This document shows positions 1 through 6,312 of a stretch of DNA of 14,201 nt, piece by piece. The stretch's first letter is position 1. Every line of letters begins with the position of its first letter. The notes under the pieces are model-generated. The model was given only the letters and a program-made list of their open reading frames with translations. It had not been told where the DNA came from and did not search any database. The stretch comes from Ruminococcaceae bacterium UBA1417 (GTDB lineage: Bacteria > Bacillota > Clostridia > Oscillospirales > Acutalibacteraceae), in NCBI GenBank assembly GCA_002305575.1, contig DBPP01000012.1:11063-25263 (forward strand). The letters are read 5' to 3'. A program made the position numbers and the translations under genes.

Positions 1-837
1 AAGATCGGCCTTTCCGGCCGCAGCGTTGTGCCGATGCTCATCGGCTTTGGTTGTACGGTGCCGGGCGTCATGGCGAGCCGTACACTGCCTTCGGAACGCG
101 ACCGCAAGATGACCATTCTACTTACGCCGTTCATGAGCTGCTCCGCCAAGCTGCCGATTTACGTGTTCTTCACACAGGCGTTTTTCCCGCAGTATGCGGC
201 GCTTGTGATGGTCGGTCTGTATTTCATCGGCATTTTTATCGGAATCCTGATGGCGCTGCTGTTGCGTGGCACGGCGTTCCGGGGCGAGGCGGTGCCTTTT
301 GTGATGGAACTGCCAAATTACCGGATGCCCGGTGCGAAAAATGTCGGCCTGCTGCTTTGGGATAAAGCCAAAGATTTTCTACAGCGTGCGTTTACCGTGA
401 TTTTTATCGCGACCATTGTGATCTGGTTCTTGCAGACCTTTGACACGCGACTCAATATTGTCTCGGATTCGCAGGACAGCATTCTCGCCATGGTGGCCGG
501 ATGGATCTCCCCGATATTCACCCCGCTTGGCTTTGGCGACTGGCGCGTGTCTACCGCGCTGATCACCGGATTCATGGCGAAAGAGAGCGTGGTTTCCACG
601 CTGTCGGTGCTCTTCGGCTCTACGGCGGCGCTGACGGCGATGCTCACGCCGCTGTCGGCGATGAGTCTGCTGATTTTCTGCCTTCTGTATACGCCGTGCG
701 TTGCGGCGATAGCCGCTGTCCGGCGTGAACTCGGTGGCCGCTGGGCGTTCGGCGTTGCGGTGGGCCAGTGTGTTGTGGCCTGGGTGGCCGCCGGTGTCGT
801 GCAGCTTTTCGGATTGCTGCTGGGGGTTGCAGGATGA
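1..837 (+). CDS. feoB: Ferrous iron transport protein B, C-terminal part (5' truncated by window edge)
   Basis: This is the carboxy-terminal 278 residues of FeoB, the inner-membrane transporter that takes up Fe(II) using an N-terminal GTPase; the G domain lies outside the window. Frame 1 is open from base 1, so the real start is upstream. The membrane 'Gate' signature GFGCTVPGVMASRTL is visible near the left edge, followed by the conserved stretch around TPFMSCSAKLPIY, then several hydrophobic segments and the second Gate-like region around MAKESVVSTLSVLFG. The Cys in GFGC is the residue proposed in this family to line the ion path. The stop overlaps the next start (ATGA), so the two genes are translationally coupled. 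The C-terminus is complete and nothing is broken. Identity is close to certain from these motifs; which FeoB subtype it is cannot be told without the G domain. Confidence 0.95.
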   Translation, partial: KIGLSGRSVVPMLIGFGCTVPGVMASRTLPSERDRKMTILLTPFMSCSAKLPIYVFFTQAFFPQYAALVMVGLYFIGIFIGILMALLLRGTAFRGEAVPFVMELPNYRMPGAKNVGLLLWDKAKDFLQRAFTVIFIATIVIWFLQTFDTRLNIVSDSQDSILAMVAGWISPIFTPLGFGDWRVSTALITGFMAKESVVSTLSVLFGSTAALTAMLTPLSAMSLLIFCLLYTPCVAAIAAVRRELGGRWAFGVAVGQCVVAWVAAGVVQLFGLLLGVAG

Positions 838-974
838 CGCCGGGAACGGTATTTGTTCTGCTGCTCGTACTGTTGGGCGCAGGGCTGGCGCTTTGGGCGG
901 TGCTGCGGGGAAAGACCGGCGGCTGCGGCGGTTGTACCGGCGATTGTCGACATTGTAAAGAGCATAGACGATGA
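834..974 (+). CDS. FeoB-associated Cys-rich membrane protein (46 aa)
   Basis: A 46-residue protein with one N-terminal transmembrane helix (about residues 5-24, from VFVLLLVLL to WAVL), a short basic turn, and a Cys-rich tail with the pattern GGCGGCTGDCRHC (Cys31, 34, 38, 41). It matches the small 'FeoB-associated' family found next to feoB in Firmicutes. The Cys tail may handle Fe(II) at the membrane or organise the transporter, but its role in the family is not established. The start at 834 is chosen because ATGA overlaps the feoB stop, GGGGG at 822-826 gives a ribosome binding site 7 bases upstream, and the protein then begins directly before its membrane helix. A longer in-frame reading starting inside feoB has no such support. 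Confidence 0.85.
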   Translation: MTPGTVFVLLLVLLGAGLALWAVLRGKTGGCGGCTGDCRHCKEHRR

Positions 975-978
975 ATGA

Positions 979-1009
979 GAGCTTCCCGAATGGGAGGCTC
1001 TTTTGTTTT
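979..1009 (+). terminator. Intrinsic terminator of the feoB operon
   Basis: GAGCTTCCC at 979-987 pairs with GGGAGGCTC at 992-1000 (nine pairs, one G-U) across a GAAT loop and is followed directly by TTTTGTTTT. It begins five bases after the stop of the FeoB-associated gene, as expected for a Rho-independent terminator. Confidence 0.9.
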
Positions 1010-1172
1010 GGAAGCGCTGAAAACCAGGCTTCCGGTATATTTGCGCAGCAGGCGACTTCACGGGCGCTCACCGCGGATCGTGCGTGATTGGGAGCGCCCC
1101 AAGCGTGCGTCTCGCCGTGGTTATGGGGGGAGGCAACCTGCGGGTACCCGCTGTGGGGTGTGTCCGCAGGTT
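1010..1172. other. Gene-free block with three consecutive hairpin-forming inverted repeats
   Basis: The block lies between the feoB terminator and the hrcA promoter. Hairpin A: GGAAGC (1010-1015) with GCTTCC (1028-1033), extended inward by CTG/CAG around an AAAAC loop with one bulged G. Hairpin B: GGGCGCTC (1062-1069) with GAGCGCCC (1092-1099), extended outward after an internal loop by GGCGA (1051-1055) with TCGCC (1112-1116). Hairpin C: AACCTGCGG (1135-1143) with CCGCAGGTT (1164-1172), whose strand and loop include the perfect palindrome GCGGGTACCCGC (1140-1151). The only reading frame across it is Arg-rich and runs through the terminator and the promoter, so it is not convincing as a gene. 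I recognise no known riboswitch or RNA family core, and see no clear promoter on either strand. It could be a structured RNA, a regulatory DNA site, or leftover sequence. Confidence 0.45.
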
Positions 1173-1226
1173 CATAAAGTATTTACAAATTTTGGTGTTG
1201 ACATTTCCTGACCATTGCAGTATAGT
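1173..1226 (+). promoter_or_regulatory. hrcA operon promoter (sigma-A type) with A/T-rich upstream region
   Basis: A perfect TTGACA -35 box at 1198-1203 and TATAGT at 1221-1226 are separated by exactly 17 bases. The 20-odd bases upstream of the -35 (1173-1193) are A/T-rich with A and T tracts and could act as an UP element. Transcription should start around 1233, placing the CIRCE operator right at the start of the transcript. Confidence 0.88.
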
Positions 1227-1237
1227 ATAGATGAGGG

Positions 1238-1264
1238 TTAGCACTCGGATAGATAGAGTGCTAA
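1238..1264 (+). promoter_or_regulatory. CIRCE operator (HrcA binding site)
   Basis: TTAGCACTC (1238-1246), nine bases, GAGTGCTAA (1256-1264): both arms match the CIRCE consensus with no mismatch and the spacer is the canonical length. It lies 11 bases downstream of the -10 box and 19 bases before the hrcA start. HrcA dimers bind this site to repress the class I heat-shock genes, and in the mRNA the same arms can form a stem-loop in the leader. I found no second copy in the window. Confidence 0.98.
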
Positions 1265-1283
1265 AACCGAAAGAGGTACAGGT

Positions 1284-2309
1284 ATGGAACTGACAAAAAG
1301 GAAACAGAATATACTTGCCTCGATTGTAAACGGATACATCCGCACGGGCGGGCCGATCGGTTCAAAATCGATTGCCGAGGCGGCCGGGGCGTCTTCCGCC
1401 ACGGTACGCAACGAAATGGCGGAGCTTACGGAGCTTGGGCTTCTGGAGCAGCCGCACACCTCGGCGGGACGCATTCCGTCCCAAAAGGGGCTGCGCGAAT
1501 ACGTTGACAACCTGATGCCGGCGGAGCCGCTTTCCGATGACGAACGCTTGACACTCGATGCGATGCTTGCGAAAAGCGCGTTTGATCCGGAGCGTTTGCC
1601 CGGTGGGGCAGCGCATACGCTGGCTTCGGCAACACGCTGCATGGCCGTTGCAACCGCGCCAAGCGGTGTTTCGGCGAAAATAAAAGCCGTGCAGTTTGTG
1701 CAGACGAGTCGGCGAACCGCAATGCTGATCCTTATCGGCAGTGCCGGCACGATGAAAACCAAGGTTTTTCACTGTGACTTTGACTTGTCCAACGAAATCA
1801 TGCGCATCTTTTTCCGCGTTTTGAATGAGCGCGTCGTGGGGCGGTCCGTTACGGAAATCAATCGGGCGTTCATCCAGAGCCTTGCGGTTTCGTATCACGA
1901 TCTGGCCATCCTGATTTCGCCGGCTTTGGTCGCGCTTTTGGAGACCGCGCAGGAAACCGTTAAAACCGAGGTGCATGTGAGCGGGCAGATGAATCTGCTC
2001 TTTTACCCGGAGCTCGGGCCCGGCGGCGCACGGCGCGTTATGGACTTCGTTGAGCGGCAGGACGCCGTGGCGGAACTGCTTTCCGGCAGACCGGGACGCG
2101 CGCAAATCCGCATCGGGCATGAGAACGGACACAATGCGTTGGCCGCAGTTTCCGTTATTTCGGCACGATACAGCGTGAACGGCGCGGATGCCGGCGCGGT
2201 GGCGGTTATCGGCCCACTGCGTATACGCTATGCACATACAGCGGCACAGACCGCATATATTGCGGAACGCGTCGGTGAAATGCTGACGCGCGTTTCGCGG
2301 GAAGAATAG
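1284..2309 (+). CDS. hrcA: Heat-inducible transcription repressor HrcA
   Basis: HrcA represses the dnaK (and usually groE) operons by binding CIRCE; its folding depends on GroEL, so it senses chaperone load. At 341 residues it has the usual family length. The N-terminal winged-helix domain covers about residues 1-75, with the recognition-helix region GASSATVRNEMAELTELGLL and the following HTSAGRIPSQKGLREYVD, both hallmark HrcA sequences. The middle and C-terminal parts form the GAF-like and dimerisation region (for example LGPGGARRVMDFVE and the late VIGPLRIRYA). The ATG at 1284 is chosen because AAGAGG at 1271-1276 sits seven bases upstream and CIRCE lies immediately before it. It is the first gene of the operon; grpE follows after 15 bases. 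The perfect CIRCE at its own promoter predicts autorepression. Confidence 0.97.
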   Translation: MELTKRKQNILASIVNGYIRTGGPIGSKSIAEAAGASSATVRNEMAELTELGLLEQPHTSAGRIPSQKGLREYVDNLMPAEPLSDDERLTLDAMLAKSAFDPERLPGGAAHTLASATRCMAVATAPSGVSAKIKAVQFVQTSRRTAMLILIGSAGTMKTKVFHCDFDLSNEIMRIFFRVLNERVVGRSVTEINRAFIQSLAVSYHDLAILISPALVALLETAQETVKTEVHVSGQMNLLFYPELGPGGARRVMDFVERQDAVAELLSGRPGRAQIRIGHENGHNALAAVSVISARYSVNGADAGAVAVIGPLRIRYAHTAAQTAYIAERVGEMLTRVSREE

Positions 2310-2324
2310 AAAGGGGCGTTAGTT

Positions 2325-2879
2325 ATGGCAGAGGAAACCAAGGCCTGTCCCGAAGAGGAGACAGAAAAGCAGAAAGAACCCGAAGTAAAACCCGAAGAGA
2401 AGAAGAAAAAAAAGGAAAAAGCAGAAAAAATTCCGAAAGCGGATTACGATCGCCTGCAGGCGGAATTCGAAAGCCACAAGCAGCAGTACCTGCGTGTGCT
2501 CGCGGAATACGACAATTTCCGCAAGCGTTCGCAGAATGAAAAGACCGGCGTTTACAACAACGCGATTTCCGACGCGGTCAACGCTATTTTGCCGGTAGCC
2601 GACAACATCGATCGCGCGCTTGCGCAGGAAAACGCCTCGGCGGAGGATATGTGCAAGGGCGTCGAGATGATTGCCAACCAGTTCAAGGCGTGCTTTGAAA
2701 AGCTTGGCATCACGGAGATCGGCGCGGTCGGTGAGACGTTCGATCCGAATCTCCACAATGCTGTGTCGCATGTGGATGACGAAAGCCTCGGCGAAAACGT
2801 GATTGCGGCTGTATTCCAGAAGGGCTATAAGCTCGGAGACAAGGTCGTTCGGCACGCGATGGTGCAGGTAGCCAACTGA
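2325..2879 (+). CDS. grpE: Nucleotide exchange factor GrpE
   Basis: GrpE opens the DnaK nucleotide-binding domain to release ADP, resetting the chaperone cycle; it works as a cytoplasmic dimer. The 184-residue protein starts with a charged, low-complexity stretch rich in Glu and Lys (about residues 1-36, including a run of six Lys codons), then the long dimerisation helix (from about residue 40 through QYLRVLAEYDNFRKRSQNEK), and the C-terminal beta domain with the GrpE signature FDPNLHNAVSHVDD and the late GYKLGDKVVRHAMVQVAN. AAGGGG before the ATG provides a ribosome binding site with about nine bases spacing. It is cotranscribed with hrcA (15-base gap) and lies 143 bases upstream of dnaK. 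The run of A-rich Lys codons near 2400-2420 is a feature to note for slippage or sequencing error, but the frame is intact. Confidence 0.96.
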   Translation: MAEETKACPEEETEKQKEPEVKPEEKKKKKEKAEKIPKADYDRLQAEFESHKQQYLRVLAEYDNFRKRSQNEKTGVYNNAISDAVNAILPVADNIDRALAQENASAEDMCKGVEMIANQFKACFEKLGITEIGAVGETFDPNLHNAVSHVDDESLGENVIAAVFQKGYKLGDKVVRHAMVQVAN

Positions 2880-2883
2880 CCTG

Positions 2884-2944
2884 ACTGCCGGTTGGAAAAG
2901 CGCAGACCCTCTGCTGCAAAACCGAAAAACCGGGAAGCGGCAGT
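2884..2944 (+). repeat. Stem-loop between grpE and dnaK
   Basis: ACTGCCG (2884-2890) can pair with CGGCAGT (2938-2944). Inside it a compact hairpin GCAGA-CCC-TCTGC lies at 2902-2914, and CCGGTT (2888-2893) can alternatively pair with AACCGG (2928-2933). No U-tract follows, so it is not a terminator. It could slow decay or mark a processing point between grpE and dnaK; that is inference. Confidence 0.45.
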
Positions 2945-2973
2945 TCTGATTTCAGATATTCAACATTGCATTC

Positions 2974-3001
2974 GAATCCAGTATTTTGAATCCAGTATTT
3001 T
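2974..3001 (+). repeat. Perfect tandem 14-bp direct repeat upstream of dnaK
   Basis: The unit GAATCCAGTATTTT occurs twice head to tail with no mismatch or gap, ending five bases before the dnaK ribosome binding site. It lies in a distinctly A/T-rich stretch in an otherwise GC-richer operon. A recent tandem duplication is the simplest explanation; whether it affects translation of dnaK cannot be told from sequence. Confidence 0.9.
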
Positions 3002-3022
3002 AATTAAAGGACGGTAATTATT

Positions 3023-4870
3023 ATGGCAAAGACAATTGGTATTGACCTTGGCACAACAAACTCGTGCGTCGCCGTGATTGAAGGCGGCGAGCCGGTCGTT
3101 ATTGCAAACGCAGAAGGCGCCAGAACGACGCCGTCGGTCGTCGCGTTCTCCAAAACGGGCGAGCGTATGGTCGGTCAGGTCGCAAAGCGTCAGGCGATCA
3201 CGAACCCGGATAGAACCATTTCCTCGATCAAGAGAGAGATGGGCACGGATCACAAGGTCACCATCGACGGCAAGCACTACACCCCGCAGGAAATCTCCGC
3301 GATGATTCTGCAGAAACTCAAGGCGGACGCAGAGGCGTACCTCGGCGAGCCGGTCACAAGCGCAGTCATCACAGTGCCGGCTTACTTCACCGATGCGCAG
3401 CGTCAGGCAACGAAGGACGCAGGCAAGATTGCGGGCCTCGATGTCAAACGTATCATCAATGAGCCGACGGCAGCGGCGCTGTCCTACGGCATTGATAAGG
3501 AAGAGGACCAGAAGATCATGGTCTACGACCTCGGCGGCGGCACGTTCGATGTCTCGATCATCGAGATGGGCGACGGCGTGCAGGAGGTTCTCGCCACGGC
3601 CGGCAACAACCGTCTGGGCGGCGACGACTTCGATAAGCGCATCATGGACTGGATTATCAACAGCTTCAAGGTTTCGGACGGCATCGATCTGTCCGGCGAC
3701 AAGATGGCCATGCAGCGTATCAAGGAAGCGGCGGAGAAGGCGAAGATTGAGCTTTCCGGCATGACGAGCGCTTCGATCAACCTGCCGTTCATCACGGCGG
3801 ATGCGACCGGCCCGAAGCACCTTGACCTCACGCTCTCGAGAGCAAAGTTCAACGAGCTCACGGCGGACCTTGTCGAGAAGACGATGGGCCCGGTGCGCCA
3901 GGCGCTGAGCGACTCCGGCCTCTCCATCAACGAAATCAACAAGGTCCTTATGGTCGGCGGTTCTTCGAGAATTCCGGCTGTGCAGGAAGCTGTCAAGAAG
4001 CTCATCGGCAAGGAGCCGTTTAAGGGCATCAACCCGGATGAGTGCGTTGCGATCGGCGCTGCGCTGCAGGCCGGCGTGCTCGGCGGCGAGGTGCAGGGAC
4101 TCCTGCTGCTCGACGTTACGCCGCTTTCCCTCGGCGTGGAAACGATGGGTGGCGTCATGACGAAGATCATCGACCGCAACACGACAATTCCGACGAAGAA
4201 GAGCCAGATCTTCTCTACAGCGGCCGATGGCCAGACGCAGGTTGAAGTCAACGTGCTGCAGGGCGAGCGTGAGTTTGCCCGCGACAACAAGCAGCTCGGC
4301 CTCTTCAAGCTGGACGGCATTGCGCCGGCGCCGCGCGGCATCCCCCAGATCGAAGTGACCTTCGATATCGACGCAAACGGCATTGTCAACGTCTCCGCGA
4401 AGGACCTCGGCACGGGCAAGGAGCAGCACATCACGATTACGTCCTCCTCCAACATGAGCAAGGAGGATATCGATAAGGCGGTTAAGGCGGCAGAACAGTT
4501 CGCCGAGGAAGACAAGAAGCGCCGTGAGGAAGTCGAGATGAAGAACAACGCCGAAAACCTGTGCTATGCGGCCGATAAGCTCATCAGCGACAACGGCGAC
4601 AAGATCGACGAGGCGGATAAGAATGAGCTCAACAGCAAGTCTGCGGCGCTGAAAAGCGCCATCCAGTCGGGGACGATCGATACGATCAAGTCCGGCATGG
4701 ATGACCTGCAGAAGGCGATGTATGCGGTCAGTGAGAAGCTGTATAAGGCTTCCGCGCCGCAGGGTCAGCAGCCGCCGTACGGCACTCCGGGTGCAGGCCC
4801 GCAGGCAGGCGGCCCGCAGGGCGGCCCGGACGGCGATGTCTACGACGCAGACTACAAGGATGTCGACTAA
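3023..4870 (+). CDS. dnaK: Chaperone protein DnaK (Hsp70)
   Basis: DnaK is the ATP-driven Hsp70 chaperone that binds exposed hydrophobic peptides in the cytoplasm, stimulated by DnaJ and reset by GrpE. The 615-residue protein shows the three Hsp70 signatures: GIDLGTTNS near the N-terminus, DLGGGTFDVS at about residue 169, and VLMVGGSSRIPAVQEAV. The interdomain linker is EVQGLLLLDVTPLS at about residues 356-369, then the substrate-binding domain, a helical lid from about residue 500, and a Gly/Pro/Gln-rich tail ending DVYDADYKDVD, equivalent to the usual acidic terminus. The region after TNPDRTISSIKREMG lacks the roughly two-dozen-residue insert of Gram-negative DnaK, supporting a Gram-positive host. 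AAAGGA at 3006-3011 is the ribosome binding site, 11 bases before ATG. Codon use is strongly biased to C-ending codons (GGC, AAG, ATC), as expected for a highly expressed gene. Confidence 0.99.
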   Translation: MAKTIGIDLGTTNSCVAVIEGGEPVVIANAEGARTTPSVVAFSKTGERMVGQVAKRQAITNPDRTISSIKREMGTDHKVTIDGKHYTPQEISAMILQKLKADAEAYLGEPVTSAVITVPAYFTDAQRQATKDAGKIAGLDVKRIINEPTAAALSYGIDKEEDQKIMVYDLGGGTFDVSIIEMGDGVQEVLATAGNNRLGGDDFDKRIMDWIINSFKVSDGIDLSGDKMAMQRIKEAAEKAKIELSGMTSASINLPFITADATGPKHLDLTLSRAKFNELTADLVEKTMGPVRQALSDSGLSINEINKVLMVGGSSRIPAVQEAVKKLIGKEPFKGINPDECVAIGAALQAGVLGGEVQGLLLLDVTPLSLGVETMGGVMTKIIDRNTTIPTKKSQIFSTAADGQTQVEVNVLQGEREFARDNKQLGLFKLDGIAPAPRGIPQIEVTFDIDANGIVNVSAKDLGTGKEQHITITSSSNMSKEDIDKAVKAAEQFAEEDKKRREEVEMKNNAENLCYAADKLISDNGDKIDEADKNELNSKSAALKSAIQSGTIDTIKSGMDDLQKAMYAVSEKLYKASAPQGQQPPYGTPGAGPQAGGPQGGPDGDVYDADYKDVD

Positions 4871-4888
4871 TTCATAATCATCCGAAGT

Positions 4889-4925
4889 GCAAGGGGTTTG
4901 TGTTCAGGCATGCCCCTTGCCTTTT
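4889..4925 (+). terminator. Terminator-like hairpin between dnaK and dnaJ (possible attenuator)
   Basis: GCAAGGGG (4889-4896) pairs perfectly with CCCCTTGC (4913-4920) over a 16-base loop and is followed by CTTTT. It begins 18 bases after the dnaK stop and ends about 10 bases before the dnaJ ribosome binding site. The U-tract is short, so partial termination or protection of the dnaK 3' end is more likely than a full stop; no promoter is evident between it and dnaJ. Confidence 0.65.
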
Positions 4926-4950
4926 GGAGTTTGCGAGGAGATGACAGCGG

Positions 4951-6105
4951 ATGGCGGACAACAAGAGAGATTATTATGAAGTGCTTGGCGTGCAGAAGGG
5001 CGCCGCGGACGACGAGATCAAGAAGGCGTACCGCAAGTTGGCCAAGAAGTACCACCCGGATCTGAACCCCGGCGATAAGGTGGCGGAAGCGAAGTTCAAA
5101 GAGGTCAACGAGGCATACGAGGTGCTTTCCGATAAGGATAAGCGTGCGCGGTACGATCAGTTCGGCTTTGCAGGTGTCGATCCGAACTTTGGCGGCGGCG
5201 CAGGCGGTGGCAATCCGTATGCCGGTGGTGTCGGCGGCTTCGATTTCAGCGATATTTTCGACAGCTTCTTCGGCGGCTTTGGCGGTTCGACCCGGCGTGC
5301 AAACCCGAACGCGCCGCGCCGCGGCACCGATGTGGAGGCGAATGTCGTCGTATCCTTTGAGGAAGCGGCGAAAGGCTGCCAGAAAAAGGTGATCTACCAC
5401 CAGATCGAGAACTGCCCCGATTGCAATGGATCCGGTGCACAGAAGGGCACAAGCCCCAAAACCTGCCCGAACTGCAACGGTACTGGCCAGGTGCGCATCA
5501 ACCAGCGCACGCCGTTCGGCGTCGTGCAGTCAGTCGGAACCTGCGACCGCTGCGGTGGGCGCGGCAAAATCATTGAGACACCGTGCAGAACCTGCGACGG
5601 CAAGGGGCGCATCCGGCGGCAGAAAACGATTGAGATTACGGTGCCGGCCGGCATCGATGACGATCAGATCCTGAATATCGGCGGCAAGGGCAACGCGGGC
5701 GCGAATGGCGGCCCGAGTGGCGACCTGCACGTGTATGTTTCCGTCCGTCCGCATCCGATTTTCAAGCGGCGTGGCAACGACGTCTGGTGCGAAATGCCGA
5801 TCACTTTTACGCAGGCAGCGCTCGGCGCGGATGTTACGGTGCCGACACTTGACGGCAAGGTCAGCTACCACGTACATGAGGGCACACAGCCCGGCGATGT
5901 CTTCAAACTTAAGGGCAAGGGCATTCAGAGCCTGAACGGCCGCGGCCGCGGTGACCAATTTGTGCAGGTGACGGTCGAGGTGCCGAAAAACCTTTCTAAA
6001 CGGCAGAAGGAAATTTTGGCGGAATTTGAGCGGAACGCGGACGATAAGAATTATCAAAAACGCAAAAGCTTTTTCGGCAAGCTGAAGGACCTGTTCGAGG
6101 AATAA
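4951..6105 (+). CDS. dnaJ: Chaperone protein DnaJ (Hsp40)
   Basis: DnaJ delivers unfolded clients to DnaK and triggers its ATP hydrolysis. The 384-residue type I protein has the J domain (residues 1-70, with HPD at 35-37), a Gly/Phe-rich linker (about 75-115, GGGAGGGNPYAGG and DSFFGGFGG), a zinc-binding domain at about 155-219 with all four CxxCxGxG motifs (CPDCNGSG, CPNCNGTG, CDRCGGRG, CRTCDGKG), and the C-terminal client-binding and dimerisation region. All key residues are present. GAGGAG at 4935-4940 supports the ATG at 4951 with 10-base spacing; another ATG at 4941 abuts that site but is in a different frame and opens no long protein. It is the last gene of the operon, followed by a strong hairpin. 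Its expression may be set below dnaK by the hairpin in the 80-base gap. Confidence 0.98.
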   Translation: MADNKRDYYEVLGVQKGAADDEIKKAYRKLAKKYHPDLNPGDKVAEAKFKEVNEAYEVLSDKDKRARYDQFGFAGVDPNFGGGAGGGNPYAGGVGGFDFSDIFDSFFGGFGGSTRRANPNAPRRGTDVEANVVVSFEEAAKGCQKKVIYHQIENCPDCNGSGAQKGTSPKTCPNCNGTGQVRINQRTPFGVVQSVGTCDRCGGRGKIIETPCRTCDGKGRIRRQKTIEITVPAGIDDDQILNIGGKGNAGANGGPSGDLHVYVSVRPHPIFKRRGNDVWCEMPITFTQAALGADVTVPTLDGKVSYHVHEGTQPGDVFKLKGKGIQSLNGRGRGDQFVQVTVEVPKNLSKRQKEILAEFERNADDKNYQKRKSFFGKLKDLFEE

Positions 6106-6162
6106 GCGGCGGTGCTTTTGTGTTTTCTGAGTCCGGACACAACGGTATATTGCCGTGACAGT

Positions 6163-6198
6163 GGCGTGTATGGAATACATTCCGTACACGCCTTTGTT
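6163..6198 (+). terminator. Intrinsic terminator of the hrcA-grpE-dnaK-dnaJ operon
   Basis: GGCGTGTATGGAA (6163-6175) pairs with TTCCGTACACGCC (6180-6192), 13 pairs including one U-G, over the loop TACA. It is followed by TTTGTTG and, slightly downstream, a run of seven T (6204-6210). The stem is long and the loop tight, making a strong Rho-independent terminator about 58 bases after the dnaJ stop. Confidence 0.85.
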
Positions 6199-6241
6199 GT
6201 GCAATTTTTTTAATAGAAACGGAATGAATAATGGTTTGTTG

Positions 6242-6270
6242 TTGCAATTTGATGAATATCAGGGTATAAT
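6242..6270 (+). promoter_or_regulatory. Promoter of the DUF3048 lipoprotein gene
   Basis: TTGCAA at 6242-6247 and a perfect TATAAT at 6265-6270 are spaced exactly 17 bases apart. The promoter lies between the dnaJ terminator and the next start codon, in an A/T-rich stretch, and predicts a leader of about 35 bases. Confidence 0.85.
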
Positions 6271-6300
6271 AAAAACAGGTTAGCGATTTGAATAAAAAAT

Positions 6301-6305
6301 GGGGG
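6301..6305 (+). promoter_or_regulatory. Ribosome binding site deciding a TTG start
   Basis: GGGGG seven bases upstream of TTG at 6313. The only nearby ATG (6299) overlaps this site and meets a stop within five codons, so TTG is the credible start and gives a textbook lipoprotein signal peptide. Confidence 0.75.
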
Positions 6306-6312
6306 TAGAATC

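Noticed and set aside
318..1071. Two minus-strand frames of about 230-247 codons under the end of feoB
   Set aside because: They are shadows of feoB on the opposite strand: low-complexity Arg/Ser/Ala-rich, no start signals, and they cross the bidirectionally structured intergenic region.
1010..1200. Known riboswitch or SRP/4.5S RNA
   Set aside because: None of the core sequences I know for these families is present; a 6S-like fold could not be confirmed by eye and has been left as an open finding.
975..1211. A 78-codon + strand frame beginning at ATG 975
   Set aside because: It runs through the feoB terminator and into the hrcA promoter, has no ribosome binding site, and the product is Arg-rich with no family resemblance.
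2960..3000. A separate dnaK promoter in the A/T-rich stretch before dnaK
   Set aside because: TTCAAC, TTGCAT and TTGAAT were each tried as -35 boxes, but none has an acceptable -10 at 16-18 bases.
2960..4429. A 489-codon open frame antisense to dnaK (and shorter ones antisense to dnaJ, hrcA and the dehydratase)
   Set aside because: Long antisense frames are a known artefact of the strongly biased, C-ending codon use of dnaK. The translation is Arg/Asp/Val/Leu-rich with no recognisable domain, while the + strand holds an intact DnaK.
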